Part shown: piece after piece, positions 6,844 through 15,690 of the stretch
Layout of the letters: the number at the start of each line of letters is the position of its first letter
How positions within the stretch are numbered: the stretch's first letter is position 1
Assembly: GCA_009773475.1 (NCBI GenBank)
Contig: WSXV01000022.1
Span: forward strand, 1 to 34,957
Length of the DNA stretch: 34,957 nt
Reading direction: 5' to 3'
From: Desulfobulbaceae bacterium
GTDB taxonomy: Bacteria; Desulfobacterota; Desulfobulbia; Desulfobulbales; Desulfocapsaceae
Program-made: the position numbers and the translations under genes
Notes under the pieces: generated by a model
The model's input: the letters and a program-made list of their open reading frames with translations, nothing else
Told to the model about the DNA's origin: nothing
The model's database searches: none

Positions 6844-7821
6844 ATGCTTCAGATTGCCGGACTGGCCCTCGATTCACCCTTTATTCTCGCCCCTCTGGCC
6901 GGATACAGCGACCTGCCTTTCCGCCGACTTTGCCGGGAATTTGGGGCCGGAATGGTGGTTTCCGAAATGATCAGCTGCCACGGCCTCGTCTATGAACAAG
7001 GCAAGACCCTGAACATGCTGGCCTCACATCCCGAGGAGCGGCCACTGGCCATTCAACTTTTCGGCGCCGACCCGGATATTATGGGTCGGGCCGCGGCCAT
7101 CCTCAGCCGCTTTCAGCCCGATCTGATTGACATCAATATGGGCTGTCCGGTCAAAAAGGTGACCAAACGTGGCGCTGGTGCGGCCCTGATGCAGGATCCG
7201 CAACTGGCAGAGGCGATCATTCGAAATGTTATCGATAACAGCACGGTTCCCGTTACCATAAAAACCAGGATCGGCGTGGATAGCCGCCATATCACGGCCG
7301 TTTCTTTTGCCAGGATGGCGGAGGAGACAGGAGTCGCCGCCATCACCGTGCATGGCCGCACCTGGGCGCAGGGATTCACCGGAACTGCCGACTGGGATGT
7401 CATCGCCGCCGTCAAAGAAGCGGTATCTGTCCCGGTCATCGGCAATGGTGACATCCACTCCCATGCCCAGGGACTTGCCTTGATGCAGCAGAGCGGATGT
7501 GACGGCGTTATGATTGGACGCGCAGCCCTGGGAAACCCCTGGGTCTTTTCCGCCGAGGACAAACCCGCCGACCTCTCCCTATTGCTGGATGGTGTCTCCC
7601 GCCACCTGGAACTCATCGGGCTGGAGTTACCGTCAGATCACCTGCCAGGCAGTATCAAGAATCATCTTGGCCGCTATTTTAAAGGGCTGCCGGAGAGCGC
7701 CAGATACCGCAGGATGATCTATGACAGCAAAAATCTTCCCGCTCTGCTGGACGTGCTGGCATCAATCCGGTCAACCTTGCATCATTCCCCGGAAACTCCG
7801 GCAGAATCAAGGACATTGTGA
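6844..7821 (+). CDS. dusB: tRNA-dihydrouridine synthase (DusB type)
   Basis: This encodes 325 residues, normal for the family. It reduces uridines in the tRNA D-loop with FMN and NADPH. Visible signatures are the FMN-barrel start A-P-L-A-G-Y-S-D-L-P-F-R-R (about 16-28), S-E-M-I-S (40-44), the catalytic cysteine at C101 in I-N-M-G-C-P-V-K-K, and R-G-A-G-A-A-L-M just after. T-V-H-G-R-T and V-I-G-N-G-D-I line the phosphate-binding end. The DusB assignment rests on V-S-E-M and N-M-G-C-P-V-K-K-V. No strong ribosome-binding site is seen before the ATG. Its stop overlaps the start of rarA, which suggests co-transcription. Confidence 0.95.
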   Translation: MLQIAGLALDSPFILAPLAGYSDLPFRRLCREFGAGMVVSEMISCHGLVYEQGKTLNMLASHPEERPLAIQLFGADPDIMGRAAAILSRFQPDLIDINMGCPVKKVTKRGAGAALMQDPQLAEAIIRNVIDNSTVPVTIKTRIGVDSRHITAVSFARMAEETGVAAITVHGRTWAQGFTGTADWDVIAAVKEAVSVPVIGNGDIHSHAQGLALMQQSGCDGVMIGRAALGNPWVFSAEDKPADLSLLLDGVSRHLELIGLELPSDHLPGSIKNHLGRYFKGLPESARYRRMIYDSKNLPALLDVLASIRSTLHHSPETPAESRTL

Positions 7822-9188
7822 GCCCCATGTCAACCCCCCAATCCCCTCTCCATGAACTGACCCCTCTGGCCGAACGCATGCGCCCCCGGACCCTGGACGA
7901 ATTTGCCGGTCAGGAGCTCCTTCTGGGGCCTGGAAAAATGCTGCGTTCAGTGATGGAGTCCGGCGCCATTCCGTCGCTCATCCTCTGGGGTCCGCCAGGG
8001 ACCGGCAAGACCACCCTGGCCAGGATTCTTGCCCATGCCACGTCGGCCCATTTTGTCCACTTCTCCGCCGTTCTCTCCGGAGTCAAAGAGGTCCGGCAAA
8101 TTGTCGAGAAGGCCCAGGAACTGCTCAAAAGCGAAAGCAAGGCCACCATTTTTTTCATCGACGAGATTCATCGATTTAATAAAAGTCAGCAGGATGCCTT
8201 CCTGCCCCATGTGGAATCCGGCCTCTTTACCCTTATCGGCGCCACCACCGAGAACCCCTCGTTCCATGTCACCGCGCCCCTGCTTTCCCGCTGCCGGGTT
8301 CTTGTCCTGCAATCCCTTGGCCGTGAAGATCTCCAGGCCATCTTCCTGCGCGCCCTGGCTGATCCGGAGAAGGGCCTGGGTCGCTACCGTCTGAGCTTTA
8401 CCGAGGAATCTCTGGCCCAGTTGATCAGCCTTGCCGACGGCGACGCCAGAATGGGCCTCAACATCCTCGAGATCGCCGCCACTGTGGCCCTGAGCCGTAG
8501 CTCAGATGGGGCAGACCCGTTAACGCCAACCATTACCAGCTCTGATATTGAAGAGGCGGGACAACACAAATCCCTGCGCTATGACAAGGATGGCGAAGAA
8601 CATTACAATCTGATTTCAGCCCTGCACAAGAGCCTGCGTGACTCAGACCCCGATGGCGCCCTCTACTGGCTGTACCGCATGCTCGAAGCCGGAGAAGAGC
8701 CCCTTTACCTCTGCCGCCGCCTGATCCGCTTTGCCTCCGAGGACATAGGCCTAGCCGATCCGCAGGCCCTCAGTCAGGCGATTACCTGCCAGCAAGCCTT
8801 CCAGACCCTTGGCCTCCCGGAAGGAACCCTCGCCCTGGCCCAGGCCGTGGTCTATCTCGCCACCGCCCCCAAAAGTAATGCCTTGTACACCGCAGAGTCG
8901 GGAGTTCGTCATCATATCGGCCGTACCGGCTCTTTGCCGGTCCCCCTGCATCTACGCAATGCCCCAACCGGTCTGATGAAACAACTTGGCTATGGTAAAG
9001 GGTACAAGTATGCCCATGACCAGGCGCAGGGCCTGGTGGAACAGAACCACCTGCCGCCGGAACTTGCCGGCACTTTTTTTTACTCTCCCACCACCAGAGG
9101 ATACGAGGCCTTGATCAAAGACCGGCTCAACAAATGGCGTCAAATCCTTCAACAAAGAAAACAAGACCATGAAACAGCAAAGAAATAA
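7818..9188 (+). CDS. rarA: Replication-associated recombination protein A (RarA/MgsA)
   Basis: This encodes 456 residues of an AAA+ ATPase of the RarA/WRNIP1 family, which acts at stalled replication forks. Walker A is G-P-P-G-T-G-K-T (58-65). Walker B is F-F-I-D-E-I-H-R-F-N-K-S-Q-Q-D. Sensor 1 is G-A-T-T-E-N-P-S-F, followed by the arginine-finger region L-L-S-R-C-R. The C-terminal tetramerisation part contains S-A-L-H-K-S-L-R-D-S-D-P-D-A-like and R-F-A-S-E-D-I-G-L-A-D sequences typical of the family. The GTG at 7818 has AAGGA four bases upstream and overlaps the dusB stop; the ATG at 7827 is an alternative. The next gene starts inside its 3' end, so dusB-rarA-cytochrome probably form one transcript. 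Confidence 0.95.
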   Translation: MSPMSTPQSPLHELTPLAERMRPRTLDEFAGQELLLGPGKMLRSVMESGAIPSLILWGPPGTGKTTLARILAHATSAHFVHFSAVLSGVKEVRQIVEKAQELLKSESKATIFFIDEIHRFNKSQQDAFLPHVESGLFTLIGATTENPSFHVTAPLLSRCRVLVLQSLGREDLQAIFLRALADPEKGLGRYRLSFTEESLAQLISLADGDARMGLNILEIAATVALSRSSDGADPLTPTITSSDIEEAGQHKSLRYDKDGEEHYNLISALHKSLRDSDPDGALYWLYRMLEAGEEPLYLCRRLIRFASEDIGLADPQALSQAITCQQAFQTLGLPEGTLALAQAVVYLATAPKSNALYTAESGVRHHIGRTGSLPVPLHLRNAPTGLMKQLGYGKGYKYAHDQAQGLVEQNHLPPELAGTFFYSPTTRGYEALIKDRLNKWRQILQQRKQDHETAKK

Positions 9189-10779
9189 ATCCATTTCCCG
9201 CACATTTTATTCCAGCAGCTTCGGCAGATACCGCCTGCTGACCTTCCTGACCGCCATGCTCCTGGCAATCATGTCACGGTCAACAGATCTGCACGCAACT
9301 CCCCTGGAATCCTTTCTGCTCTTCTACTCCAACAATATCCTGGGAGAGACCGAGCCCTGCGGGTGACACGCCAGTCAACTGGGCGGGCTGTCCAAAAAAG
9401 CATTTCAAATCACAAGCATTTCCACCGAACAACGCAAACCGGCCCTCTTTGTCGATTCCGGCAATCTGCTCTTCAAGCAAGCGCAGGTTTCAGAGGGTCC
9501 ATCGCAGGAGCGATTAACCGCCGAGGGGATCATCAAGATCTATACGAGCATGAAGGTCGATGCGGTGGCAGTGGCTCCCCTCGATCTGGCGGCAGGGACG
9601 GAGATTCTGCTGGCCAGTCAGAAGCAGGGTTTCCCCTGGCTCTCCGCCAATCTCCTTGACCCCAAAGGCCAGCCTCTCTTTGAACCGGTGCGCATCAAAA
9701 AAGTCGGGGCGGTAAAGGTCGGGCTCATTGGCCTCACCGGCCAGCTCAACTCCCCGCCCAGCGGTGTTCGCCAGGCCGACTGGCGGACTCTGCTCCCCGC
9801 CCTGATTGAAAAAACCGCCCGGCAATGCGATATTCTTGTCCTTCTCTCAAGCCTGCCCCCTGCTGAGAATCAGGAAATCGCCCGCCAGTTTCCTGCCATC
9901 CATCTCATCCTGGCAGCAAACCTGGACAGCGGCAACATGAACCCGCAGCAGATCAACAATAGCCTGATCACCCAGACCGACCGCCAGGGGAAGTATCAAG
10001 GAGTGCTGACCATTGACTGGAATAAAAACGGAAAATGGGGCAATTCTAAGGAAGAAGAGTTGAATACCCTGCGCAACCGGCTGGGCGCCCTCAACCAACA
10101 GTTGCAACGCATGCGGAAACAAGCAGATCCCCAGCAACCCGAGTATCTTGCCAAAGTCAAAGTGATTGAGGAAAACAGGGAGACGGTGGCTCAACAGATC
10201 AAGGATATAGAGCTCAAGGGGGTGGTCACAGGCAACGGACAGAATTCCACGTCCGAGATGTCCAGCTTCAGTTTTAATTTTATCCCCTTGAAACAGTCAT
10301 TGCCTGAAGCCCCGGATATCAGGGCCATCATCACCGGAATCAAACAGCAGATCAACGAACAGAATCGAAAGGTCACCAAGAAAGAGGAGAGTCTTCCCTT
10401 TCTTGGTCATGATGGCTGCAAAAGCTGCCATCCGGCGCAAACCAAATTCTGGCAGAGCACCAACCACTCCAGAGCCTGGGAAACCCTGCAAAAAGCCAAT
10501 CAGGCCTTCAACCTGGAGTGCCTCCCCTGCCATGTCATTTCCAGCTCCGAGATTCCCGTGAACCGTAACCAGCTTCTTGCCCTGCCAAAATCACTGCAGA
10601 CGGTGGGCTGCGAAAACTGTCACGTCGGCCCGGGAAAATCACACGCCGCAAACCCTGAACAATTCCACATGAAAAAACAGGTAGAAGAAAAGATATGCCT
10701 TTCCTGCCACACCCCGCAACATGACAATCATTTCAGCTATCAGGAAAAAATGAAGCGTATTGCCTGTCCGGCAAATTAG
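9169..10779 (+). CDS. Tetraheme cytochrome with metallophosphoesterase-like domain; candidate selenoprotein
   Basis: Read through one in-frame TGA (9364-9366), the frame is open for 536 residues. Residues about 20-44 form a signal peptide or anchor. Residues about 50-250 resemble a 5'-nucleotidase/metallophosphatase N-domain with the family pattern E-P-C-G-x-x-x-x-Q-L-G-G-L. The TGA replaces the second Cys of P-C-G-C, giving C64-G65-U66. Usual metal ligands look lost: Y-S-N-N where D-x-H is expected, and D-S-G-N instead of D-x-G-D. A coiled coil follows (about 290-350), then four heme motifs, C-K-S-C-H, C-L-P-C-H, C-E-N-C-H and C-L-S-C-H, forming a c554-like domain. It is probably a periplasmic redox protein. 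The start overlaps rarA. The alternative is a nonsense mutation or base-call error that truncates it to 65 residues. Confidence 0.75.
9364..9366 (+). other. In-frame TGA, candidate selenocysteine codon
   Basis: This is the only stop in the 536-codon frame, located exactly where relatives of the E-P-C-G-C family have cysteine. Short hairpins can be drawn just downstream: CCAG-TCAA-CTGG starting 6 bases after the TGA, and TGGG-CGGGCTG-TCCA starting about 14 bases after. The second has a loop with G in its first two positions at a distance plausible for a bacterial SECIS. Neither is decisive by eye. Confidence 0.6.
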
Positions 10780-10841
10780 TCCTTTGCTCAGAGCGTACAG
10801 CTGCTTGCTGTTCTTCTAAAAAAAAAAGCAGCGCAGACAAC

Positions 10842-10884
10842 AAAAAAAGCCCCTGTTCCAGAAACTGGAACAGGGGCTTTTTTT
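10842..10884. terminator. Bidirectional rho-independent terminator
   Basis: The 19-bp perfect arms (10842-10860, 10866-10884) surround the loop GAAAC, with A- and T-tracts on either side. It sits between the convergent cytochrome (+) and pyrophosphatase (-) genes and serves both. Confidence 0.95.
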
Positions 10885-10937
10885 ATATCAGAACATTCTT
10901 GAGGGCTTACATGCCGTCAAGAATATATTTTCTGCAA

Positions 10938-11867
10938 TTAGCAGCCAAAGGCCTTCTGCAGAGGTGGAACGGTTTGTTTCTTGCGGCTCATCATGCCGGC
11001 AACCCACATGGTCCCACTGGCAATCTTACCGCCAAAGGCACCTTCAATCACGGCTGGCTCATCGGAGAGGACAATCAGCTCGGTCCCTTCCTTGACAACA
11101 TCGGTGAGCATAAACAGAACGGAATGACGACCTTCCTTCTTAACATCTTCCAGGGCCTTCAGCAGCTCAGCACGAATACCGGCTACCTGATCAATGGCTG
11201 CAAGCTCCAACTGACCGATACCGACTTTCTTGCCGTTCATATCAAAGTCCTTGTAATCACGGAAGACCAGATCCTTCATAGCAACGCCATCAATGGAAGA
11301 CTTGGCACGCAACATCTCCATGAACAGAGAGTCGGTGTCATCAACACCGGCAACGACCTTCAGCTCGGCCACGGCGGCCTTGTCATCGGGGGTACAGGTG
11401 GGGGACTTGAAGTTAACGGTATCACTGAGGATAGCTGAAAGCATGCCACCGGCAATATTTTTTGGAATGGCAACCCCTGCATCCTTGAACATCTTGTTCA
11501 GCACAGTACCGGTACAGCCCACAGGCTCAGCGCGGAAGAAAATCGGCTGATTGGTGGTGATATCACCAATTTTATGATGATCAACAACGGCAACGACCTC
11601 AGCAGAACCGATATTGGCAGGAGCCTGTCCGATATCACTGAAATCTACCAGAGCAACTTTCTGACCAGCGACATCCATCATGGTTTCAGGGGCAGCAAGA
11701 CCAAAACGTTTCAAAACGGTGGTGGACTCTGGATTGAGTTTGGCAACCTCGATCTGCATACAGGCCTTGGCGGCTTGGCCCTGGGCATTGAGAAGGGCTG
11801 CGAAAGCAATGGCTGACGTTACTGAATCGGTATCCGGGTTAGAGTGACCTACTACGCAAATTGTCAT
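10938..11867 (-). CDS. ppaC: Manganese-dependent inorganic pyrophosphatase (family II)
   Basis: This encodes 309 residues, the length of CBS-less family II enzymes. The ATG at 11867 follows GGAGGA with seven-base spacing, so a longer start at 11882 is rejected. DHH-superfamily ligands are all present: G-H-S-N-P-D-T-D (H8, D12, D14), V-D-F-S-D (D75) and D-H-H-K (D96-H98). The C-terminal DHHA2 domain ends with S-R-K-K-Q-T-V-P-P, which binds the substrate phosphates. The enzyme hydrolyses pyrophosphate in the cytoplasm. In sulfate-reducing bacteria this pulls the ATP sulfurylase reaction forward, a role that fits the suggested host but is inferred. The gene is monocistronic and converges on the terminator at 10842. 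Confidence 0.96.
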   Translation of the reverse strand: MTICVVGHSNPDTDSVTSAIAFAALLNAQGQAAKACMQIEVAKLNPESTTVLKRFGLAAPETMMDVAGQKVALVDFSDIGQAPANIGSAEVVAVVDHHKIGDITTNQPIFFRAEPVGCTGTVLNKMFKDAGVAIPKNIAGGMLSAILSDTVNFKSPTCTPDDKAAVAELKVVAGVDDTDSLFMEMLRAKSSIDGVAMKDLVFRDYKDFDMNGKKVGIGQLELAAIDQVAGIRAELLKALEDVKKEGRHSVLFMLTDVVKEGTELIVLSDEPAVIEGAFGGKIASGTMWVAGMMSRKKQTVPPLQKAFGC

Positions 11868-12170
11868 CGGGTATTCCTCCATACATAATGAATTATTTTA
11901 ATCGACCGGCACGGACGATTTCCTTTACTGCCTCTGAACTGCACCTACAAACCACATTTCTCTTTTTCTAATATTTCCCCGCCACAATAGTGCGTTCACC
12001 ATGGGGAGTCAAGCAGAAAAAAGAGGAAACAACCCTTGATGAATCGCACGCCGCCATCGTTCCAGCAAGCGTCACAACCATAAATGCCTCGTGACTTTAA
12101 AGGATGTTTCAAGTATATTTTGTCTTATAAATTTAACCGTATCGACTCTCCTTCACATAGAGGCTCCGGC

Positions 12171-13070
12171 ATGAAATCATCATCCCGACAATCCCGGTCT
12201 CTCCTTTTTCCGGTCGTCATTCTCATTCTTCTCGCCGCAGGCGGTCTCTGGTTCCTGTTCACTCGCAACAGTCCGGAGCAAACATCACAGACGCCATCCG
12301 CTGCACAGGAACCTCCGGTCTTTTCAGCCCAAACTGCCGAGCCATCCGCCACAGCCCCTTCTGCCCAGGAAGATCTAAAACTGGAGGCAGCGGGCAACGC
12401 CCAGGAACAATCAAAGCCGGCCCCTTCTCCCCTTTCCCTAAGCAAAGAGAATATCCCAGTAGCCAGTGATCAGATAAAGAACTTTTATCATCATCTCGAT
12501 CAGCAGAGATACATCCAGGCACGGCATCTGAACGCCCAAAGTCAAATCTACTTTACCGGACTGCTTCAGCAATTACTCAATACCCCCCCCGTCGTCATCC
12601 GGGAAACAGACGACCTTTTCACCATCCTCAAAAACAACACCCATTTTTTCAAAATTCTGGGAAAGGATAATATTCTTCTCCTCAAAGAAATCCTCAACCA
12701 GGAACAGGACAAGATCGAAGATCTGCTGGCTGCATATTATCTCCTGACGACACCACCGATATCCTCAGGCCAGGTCGTCTCTCTAAGCATCCCGGAAGAT
12801 GCCATGCTCAAATACGCCAGCTTCTTTCTCAACACCATGGGCGGAAGGCTCTACCTGACCAGAAGGGATTCAGGCACGCGGATGCTAATCACCTATTATG
12901 CCATTCTCACTGTCCACCAGGCAAACCTGGATGGAAAAAATCAGGACGGCCTTCAGCTTCAACCCACCGTTGACTTGTTGACCGCCGAGATGGAAACGGG
13001 CGGCAAACATCTGCGTTATCAAGATGCCTATCTTGATAAACTCTACGACCTAAAAGAAAAATACCAATAA
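12171..13070 (+). CDS. Membrane-anchored hypothetical protein
   Basis: This encodes about 299 residues from the ATG at 12171. The open frame extends upstream to 12084, but that stretch is not protein-like. After a short basic N-terminus (K-S-S-S-R-Q-S-R-S) comes one transmembrane helix (about 11-31, L-L-F-P-V-V-I-L-I-L-L-A-A-G-G). A Pro/Ala/Gln/Ser-rich linker (about 35-95) follows, then an alpha-helical domain (about 105-299) with no recognised motif. The topology suggests a cytoplasmic N-terminus and a periplasmic domain on a flexible stalk. Only 18 bases separate it from the GYF_2-AIM24 gene, so the two are probably co-transcribed. I do not recognise the family. Confidence 0.8.
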   Translation: MKSSSRQSRSLLFPVVILILLAAGGLWFLFTRNSPEQTSQTPSAAQEPPVFSAQTAEPSATAPSAQEDLKLEAAGNAQEQSKPAPSPLSLSKENIPVASDQIKNFYHHLDQQRYIQARHLNAQSQIYFTGLLQQLLNTPPVVIRETDDLFTILKNNTHFFKILGKDNILLLKEILNQEQDKIEDLLAAYYLLTTPPISSGQVVSLSIPEDAMLKYASFFLNTMGGRLYLTRRDSGTRMLITYYAILTVHQANLDGKNQDGLQLQPTVDLLTAEMETGGKHLRYQDAYLDKLYDLKEKYQ

Positions 13071-13088
13071 TCACAGGGAGGAACGAGT

Positions 13089-14090
13089 ATGGATAACTGG
13101 TATATCGCCATTGGCGGGCAACAGCAGGGCCCTTTCAGTCAAGCCCAGATTCAACAGGGGGTCGCCGCCGGAATCTACACCCGAGACACCTTGGTCTGGC
13201 GCCAGGGTTTTGCCAACTGGCTCCCCATGGCTCAGGTTCCTGAATTGCAGCAGCCGACATTTTCTCCCCCGCCCATGAACACCGGCAGCACCCAGGCCCA
13301 TGAAATTGATTACCAGATCCATGGCAATGAGATGCAATTTGTCGAGATTGAACTTGATCCCCAGGAAAGCACCATCGCCGAGGCCGGAGCCATGATGTAC
13401 ATGTCCGACGGGATCCAGATGGAAACGGTGTTCGGCGATGGCAGCCACGCCTCCGAGAGCGGCGGTTTTATGGACAAGATGCTGGGAGCCGGCAAGCGGC
13501 TTATTACCGGCGAAAGCCTGTTCACCACGGTGTTTACCTTCATGGGCCGCGGGAAAGGAAAGGTCGCCTTTGCCGCCCCCTATCCCGGAAAAATTATCCC
13601 TTTGGATCTGAGAAACTATAACGGCAGGCTTATCTGTCAGAAATCCGCCTTTCTCTGCGCGGCCAAGGGGGTGTCCATCGGGATTGCCTTCCAGAAAAAG
13701 ATCGGCGTCGCCATGTTTGGCGGGGAAGGATTTATCATGCAGAAGCTGGAAGGCAACGGCCTGACCTTTGTGCACGCCGGCGGCACCGTCATTGAAAAAG
13801 AACTGCAGGCCGGAGAGGTTTTGCGGGTCGATACCGGCTGCCTGGTCGCCCTGACCCAAACGGTCCAGTATGACATTGAGTTTGTCGGCGGGGTAAAATC
13901 AGCCATCTTTGGCGGCGAAGGTTTCTTCTTTGCCACCCTGCGGGGTCCCGGTCATGTTTGGCTGCAATCATTGCCCTTTTCGCGTCTTGCCGGCCGCATC
14001 CATGAGGCCGCTCCCCAGAACAATGCCGGTTTCTCCACCCAGGGGGAAGGTTCAGTGCTTGGCGCCCTTGGCAACTTGCTGCAGAAATAG
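13089..14090 (+). CDS. GYF_2 plus AIM24/TIGR00266-family protein
   Basis: This encodes 333 residues with the start behind AGGGAGGAACGAGT. Residues about 1-55 form a GYF_2 (DUF4339) domain: [14 protein letters not shown] and [10 protein letters not shown]. This is a peptide-binding or adaptor fold. Residues about 75-305 match the AIM24/TIGR00266 beta-sandwich family: E-A-G-A-M-M-Y-M, the glycine-rich F-G-G-E-G-F motif occurring twice, and G-P-G-H-V-W-L-Q-S at the end. The cellular role of bacterial AIM24 proteins is not established. The protein lacks a signal peptide and should be cytoplasmic. It follows the membrane-anchored unknown at 18-bp spacing. Confidence 0.9.
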   Translation: MDNWYIAIGGQQQGPFSQAQIQQGVAAGIYTRDTLVWRQGFANWLPMAQVPELQQPTFSPPPMNTGSTQAHEIDYQIHGNEMQFVEIELDPQESTIAEAGAMMYMSDGIQMETVFGDGSHASESGGFMDKMLGAGKRLITGESLFTTVFTFMGRGKGKVAFAAPYPGKIIPLDLRNYNGRLICQKSAFLCAAKGVSIGIAFQKKIGVAMFGGEGFIMQKLEGNGLTFVHAGGTVIEKELQAGEVLRVDTGCLVALTQTVQYDIEFVGGVKSAIFGGEGFFFATLRGPGHVWLQSLPFSRLAGRIHEAAPQNNAGFSTQGEGSVLGALGNLLQK

Positions 14091-14113
14091 TGCAGAGCTC
14101 AGAATCTCAACAA

Positions 14114-14150
14114 ACTGGTCAGCGAGAAGAGTGTATTCCCACTGACCAGT
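14114..14150. terminator. Weak hairpin between convergent genes
   Basis: The 9-bp arms ACTGGTCAG (14114-14122) and its complement (14142-14150) lie between the ends of the AIM24 gene (+) and the DUF533-like gene (-). The loop is long (19 bases) and there is no clear T-tract, so terminator function is only suggested by position. Confidence 0.4.
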
Positions 14151-14168
14151 CTTCTCCTACTCCTATTC

Positions 14169-14879
14169 TTATTCCTCGTCCTCAATAAAGCGACGCATGC
14201 CCTCACTGATCGACAAGGCCGTCCCCAGCTGATCCAGCCATACCCTCTCCTCCGGGGTATCGACCACAACCGCCGATGCGGCAAGGGTGTACATGGTCTG
14301 GGCGACACGCGGATCACTGATCCCCGCCGTCAGTTGTTCAATGGACTTGGGATCATGCATCTCGGCCAGAAGGAAACGCTTCTCTTCCTGGCTGATCCCT
14401 TGCCCCTGTAGACGAGCCAAAATCTTTCCTTCTTCATCGTGGTCCATTCTGCCATCCGCATGGGCGGCGGCAATCATGACCTGAATAAGGCGCAGAGCCA
14501 GCTTTTCCTCCAAACTGGATGAGGCATGCAAGTCTTGCGCAGGAGCAACATTTCCCCCCGGAATCGGCGGCGGAACTGCTGCCATTGACGCAGGAGAACC
14601 AGACGAAAAGGCAACCCCATACCCAGTAGATGGCTGAGAAACAGCAGCGCCAGGCAGAGGTGGGGCAACGGGCTGACTACTGCCCTGCTTGCTTTTCAAT
14701 ATCTCATACGCCCCCACACCCAGCCCAATGGCGGTCATCAATCCCTGCCCTGACATCAGTGTTGAGGTCAGAGAATTCATAATCCCCCCGCCCTTATTTT
14801 TTTTATATTTCTTGTGATCACCGCCTGATCCAACCATCTCCGCCATCATCTTGCCCAGCAACTGTTCCGCATTAAACAT
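14169..14879 (-). CDS. DUF533/TerB-like protein (YebE-like)
   Basis: This encodes 236 residues, starting behind GGGAG with a seven-base gap. The N-terminal third contains a short amphipathic start, a Lys/Gly-rich stretch (K-K-Y-K-K-N-K-G-G-G) and a hydrophobic glycine-rich helix (G-L-M-T-A-I-G-L-G-V-G-A-Y-E, about 51-64). A Pro/Ser-rich linker follows. The C-terminal domain (about 130-236) has the TerB/DUF533 pattern A-A-A-H-A-D-G-R-M-D-H-D-E-E, an acidic metal-binding-like loop, followed by E-E-R-x-W-L-D-Q-L. This is the architecture of YebE-like inner-membrane-associated proteins of unknown function. It lies upstream of no obvious partner; the nuclease gene 89 bp upstream is on the same strand and may share its transcript. 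Confidence 0.85.
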   Translation of the reverse strand: MFNAEQLLGKMMAEMVGSGGDHKKYKKNKGGGIMNSLTSTLMSGQGLMTAIGLGVGAYEILKSKQGSSQPVAPPLPGAAVSQPSTGYGVAFSSGSPASMAAVPPPIPGGNVAPAQDLHASSSLEEKLALRLIQVMIAAAHADGRMDHDEEGKILARLQGQGISQEEKRFLLAEMHDPKSIEQLTAGISDPRVAQTMYTLAASAVVVDTPEERVWLDQLGTALSISEGMRRFIEDEE

Positions 14880-14968
14880 AGAAATTCTCCCGGTACCGGC
14901 TTAAAAACCAGATATTTTTCCAACTTTTCCACCAAATTCCCACCAGAAAAGAACGGGGCTTCAGCGCC

Positions 14969-15514
14969 TCACCTGCCAATCTCCTTGTGCGTCTGTTTCC
15001 ATTTCCACGGCGCAACCGGATTTTTCTCCTGCCATAAGCCGCGTCCGGCCTTTCTGGCCTCCTTCTCAAGCTTTCGCCATTCGCGACAAATGGGCTCCTT
15101 GCAATAATAGATATGCACCCACGCATGCCCCTCCCGGAGCAACACTTCATTAAACGAATGCCCTTCCACCATAACTAGAGCCACCAGACGACCATAGGTG
15201 TCCCAAGTCTTACCCCGCAGCTCTACCTGACGCCCGGCCAGGCGTCGCTGGGTAAATTCCCGTGCCTCATGGGAAAATTTCTGCTGCCACTCTGGGGTAT
15301 CAATACCCCAGAGTCTTACCCGCAGGGTTTTTCCGGAAGCCTTCACCTCAATGGTATCCCCATCAATAACCTTGGTGACATGGGCAGAGAAAACCGTATC
15401 AAGGCCAGTCCTTGCAAAACATTCTCCGCCATCTAGAAAAAGAACACCCCCAAAAAGTAGCCAAGAACAGGCCAGCCACACCCAAGAGGACAAACCTTTG
15501 CGCCAACGCACCAT
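14969..15514 (-). CDS. Secreted thermonuclease-like nuclease (SNase family)
   Basis: This encodes 181 residues from the ATG at 15514, behind GGAGGAG with six-base spacing; the open frame upstream of that is not used. Residues 1-35 form a signal peptide (R-W-R-K, a W/L-rich core, then E-C-F-A). The SNase fold follows: V-I-D-G-D-T-I-E-V, V-R-L-W-G-I-D-T-P-E (with the Asp-Thr and Arg of the calcium/catalytic site), H-E-A-R-E-F, Y-G-R-L-V-A-L-V, and L-L-R-E-G-H-A-W-V. The family cleaves DNA and RNA with calcium. Export to the periplasm or outside the cell suggests nucleic-acid scavenging or degradation of incoming DNA. The C-terminal W-Q-x-K-N-P-V-A-P-W is typical of proteobacterial members. Confidence 0.93.
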   Translation of the reverse strand: MVRWRKGLSSWVWLACSWLLFGGVLFLDGGECFARTGLDTVFSAHVTKVIDGDTIEVKASGKTLRVRLWGIDTPEWQQKFSHEAREFTQRRLAGRQVELRGKTWDTYGRLVALVMVEGHSFNEVLLREGHAWVHIYYCKEPICREWRKLEKEARKAGRGLWQEKNPVAPWKWKQTHKEIGR

Positions 15515-15690
15515 TGACTTCTCCTCCAGATCGCTATAATTACACAAGAAAGATGGCATCTTGTTGTTCTTTTTGATATGATCGGATAACTTGCGGTAAG
15601 TGAGCCTGCATGCGCCAAATATGCCCAGATAACTCCGAAGGGGAAACAATCTTCATGAAAAATAGCCAGTTATCCCGATAACACACAAAC

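Noticed and set aside
9169..9366. Separate 65-residue protein ending at the TGA
   Set aside because: The same frame continues with the rest of the domain and four heme motifs, so a single protein with a recoded or mutated TGA explains it better.
10899..11438. 179-codon plus-strand frame opposite the pyrophosphatase
   Set aside because: Antisense shadow of a gene with all family II pyrophosphatase motifs.
13071..13859. 262-codon minus-strand frame opposite the AIM24 gene
   Set aside because: The GYF_2 and AIM24 motifs are on the plus strand, which also has a clear ribosome-binding site.
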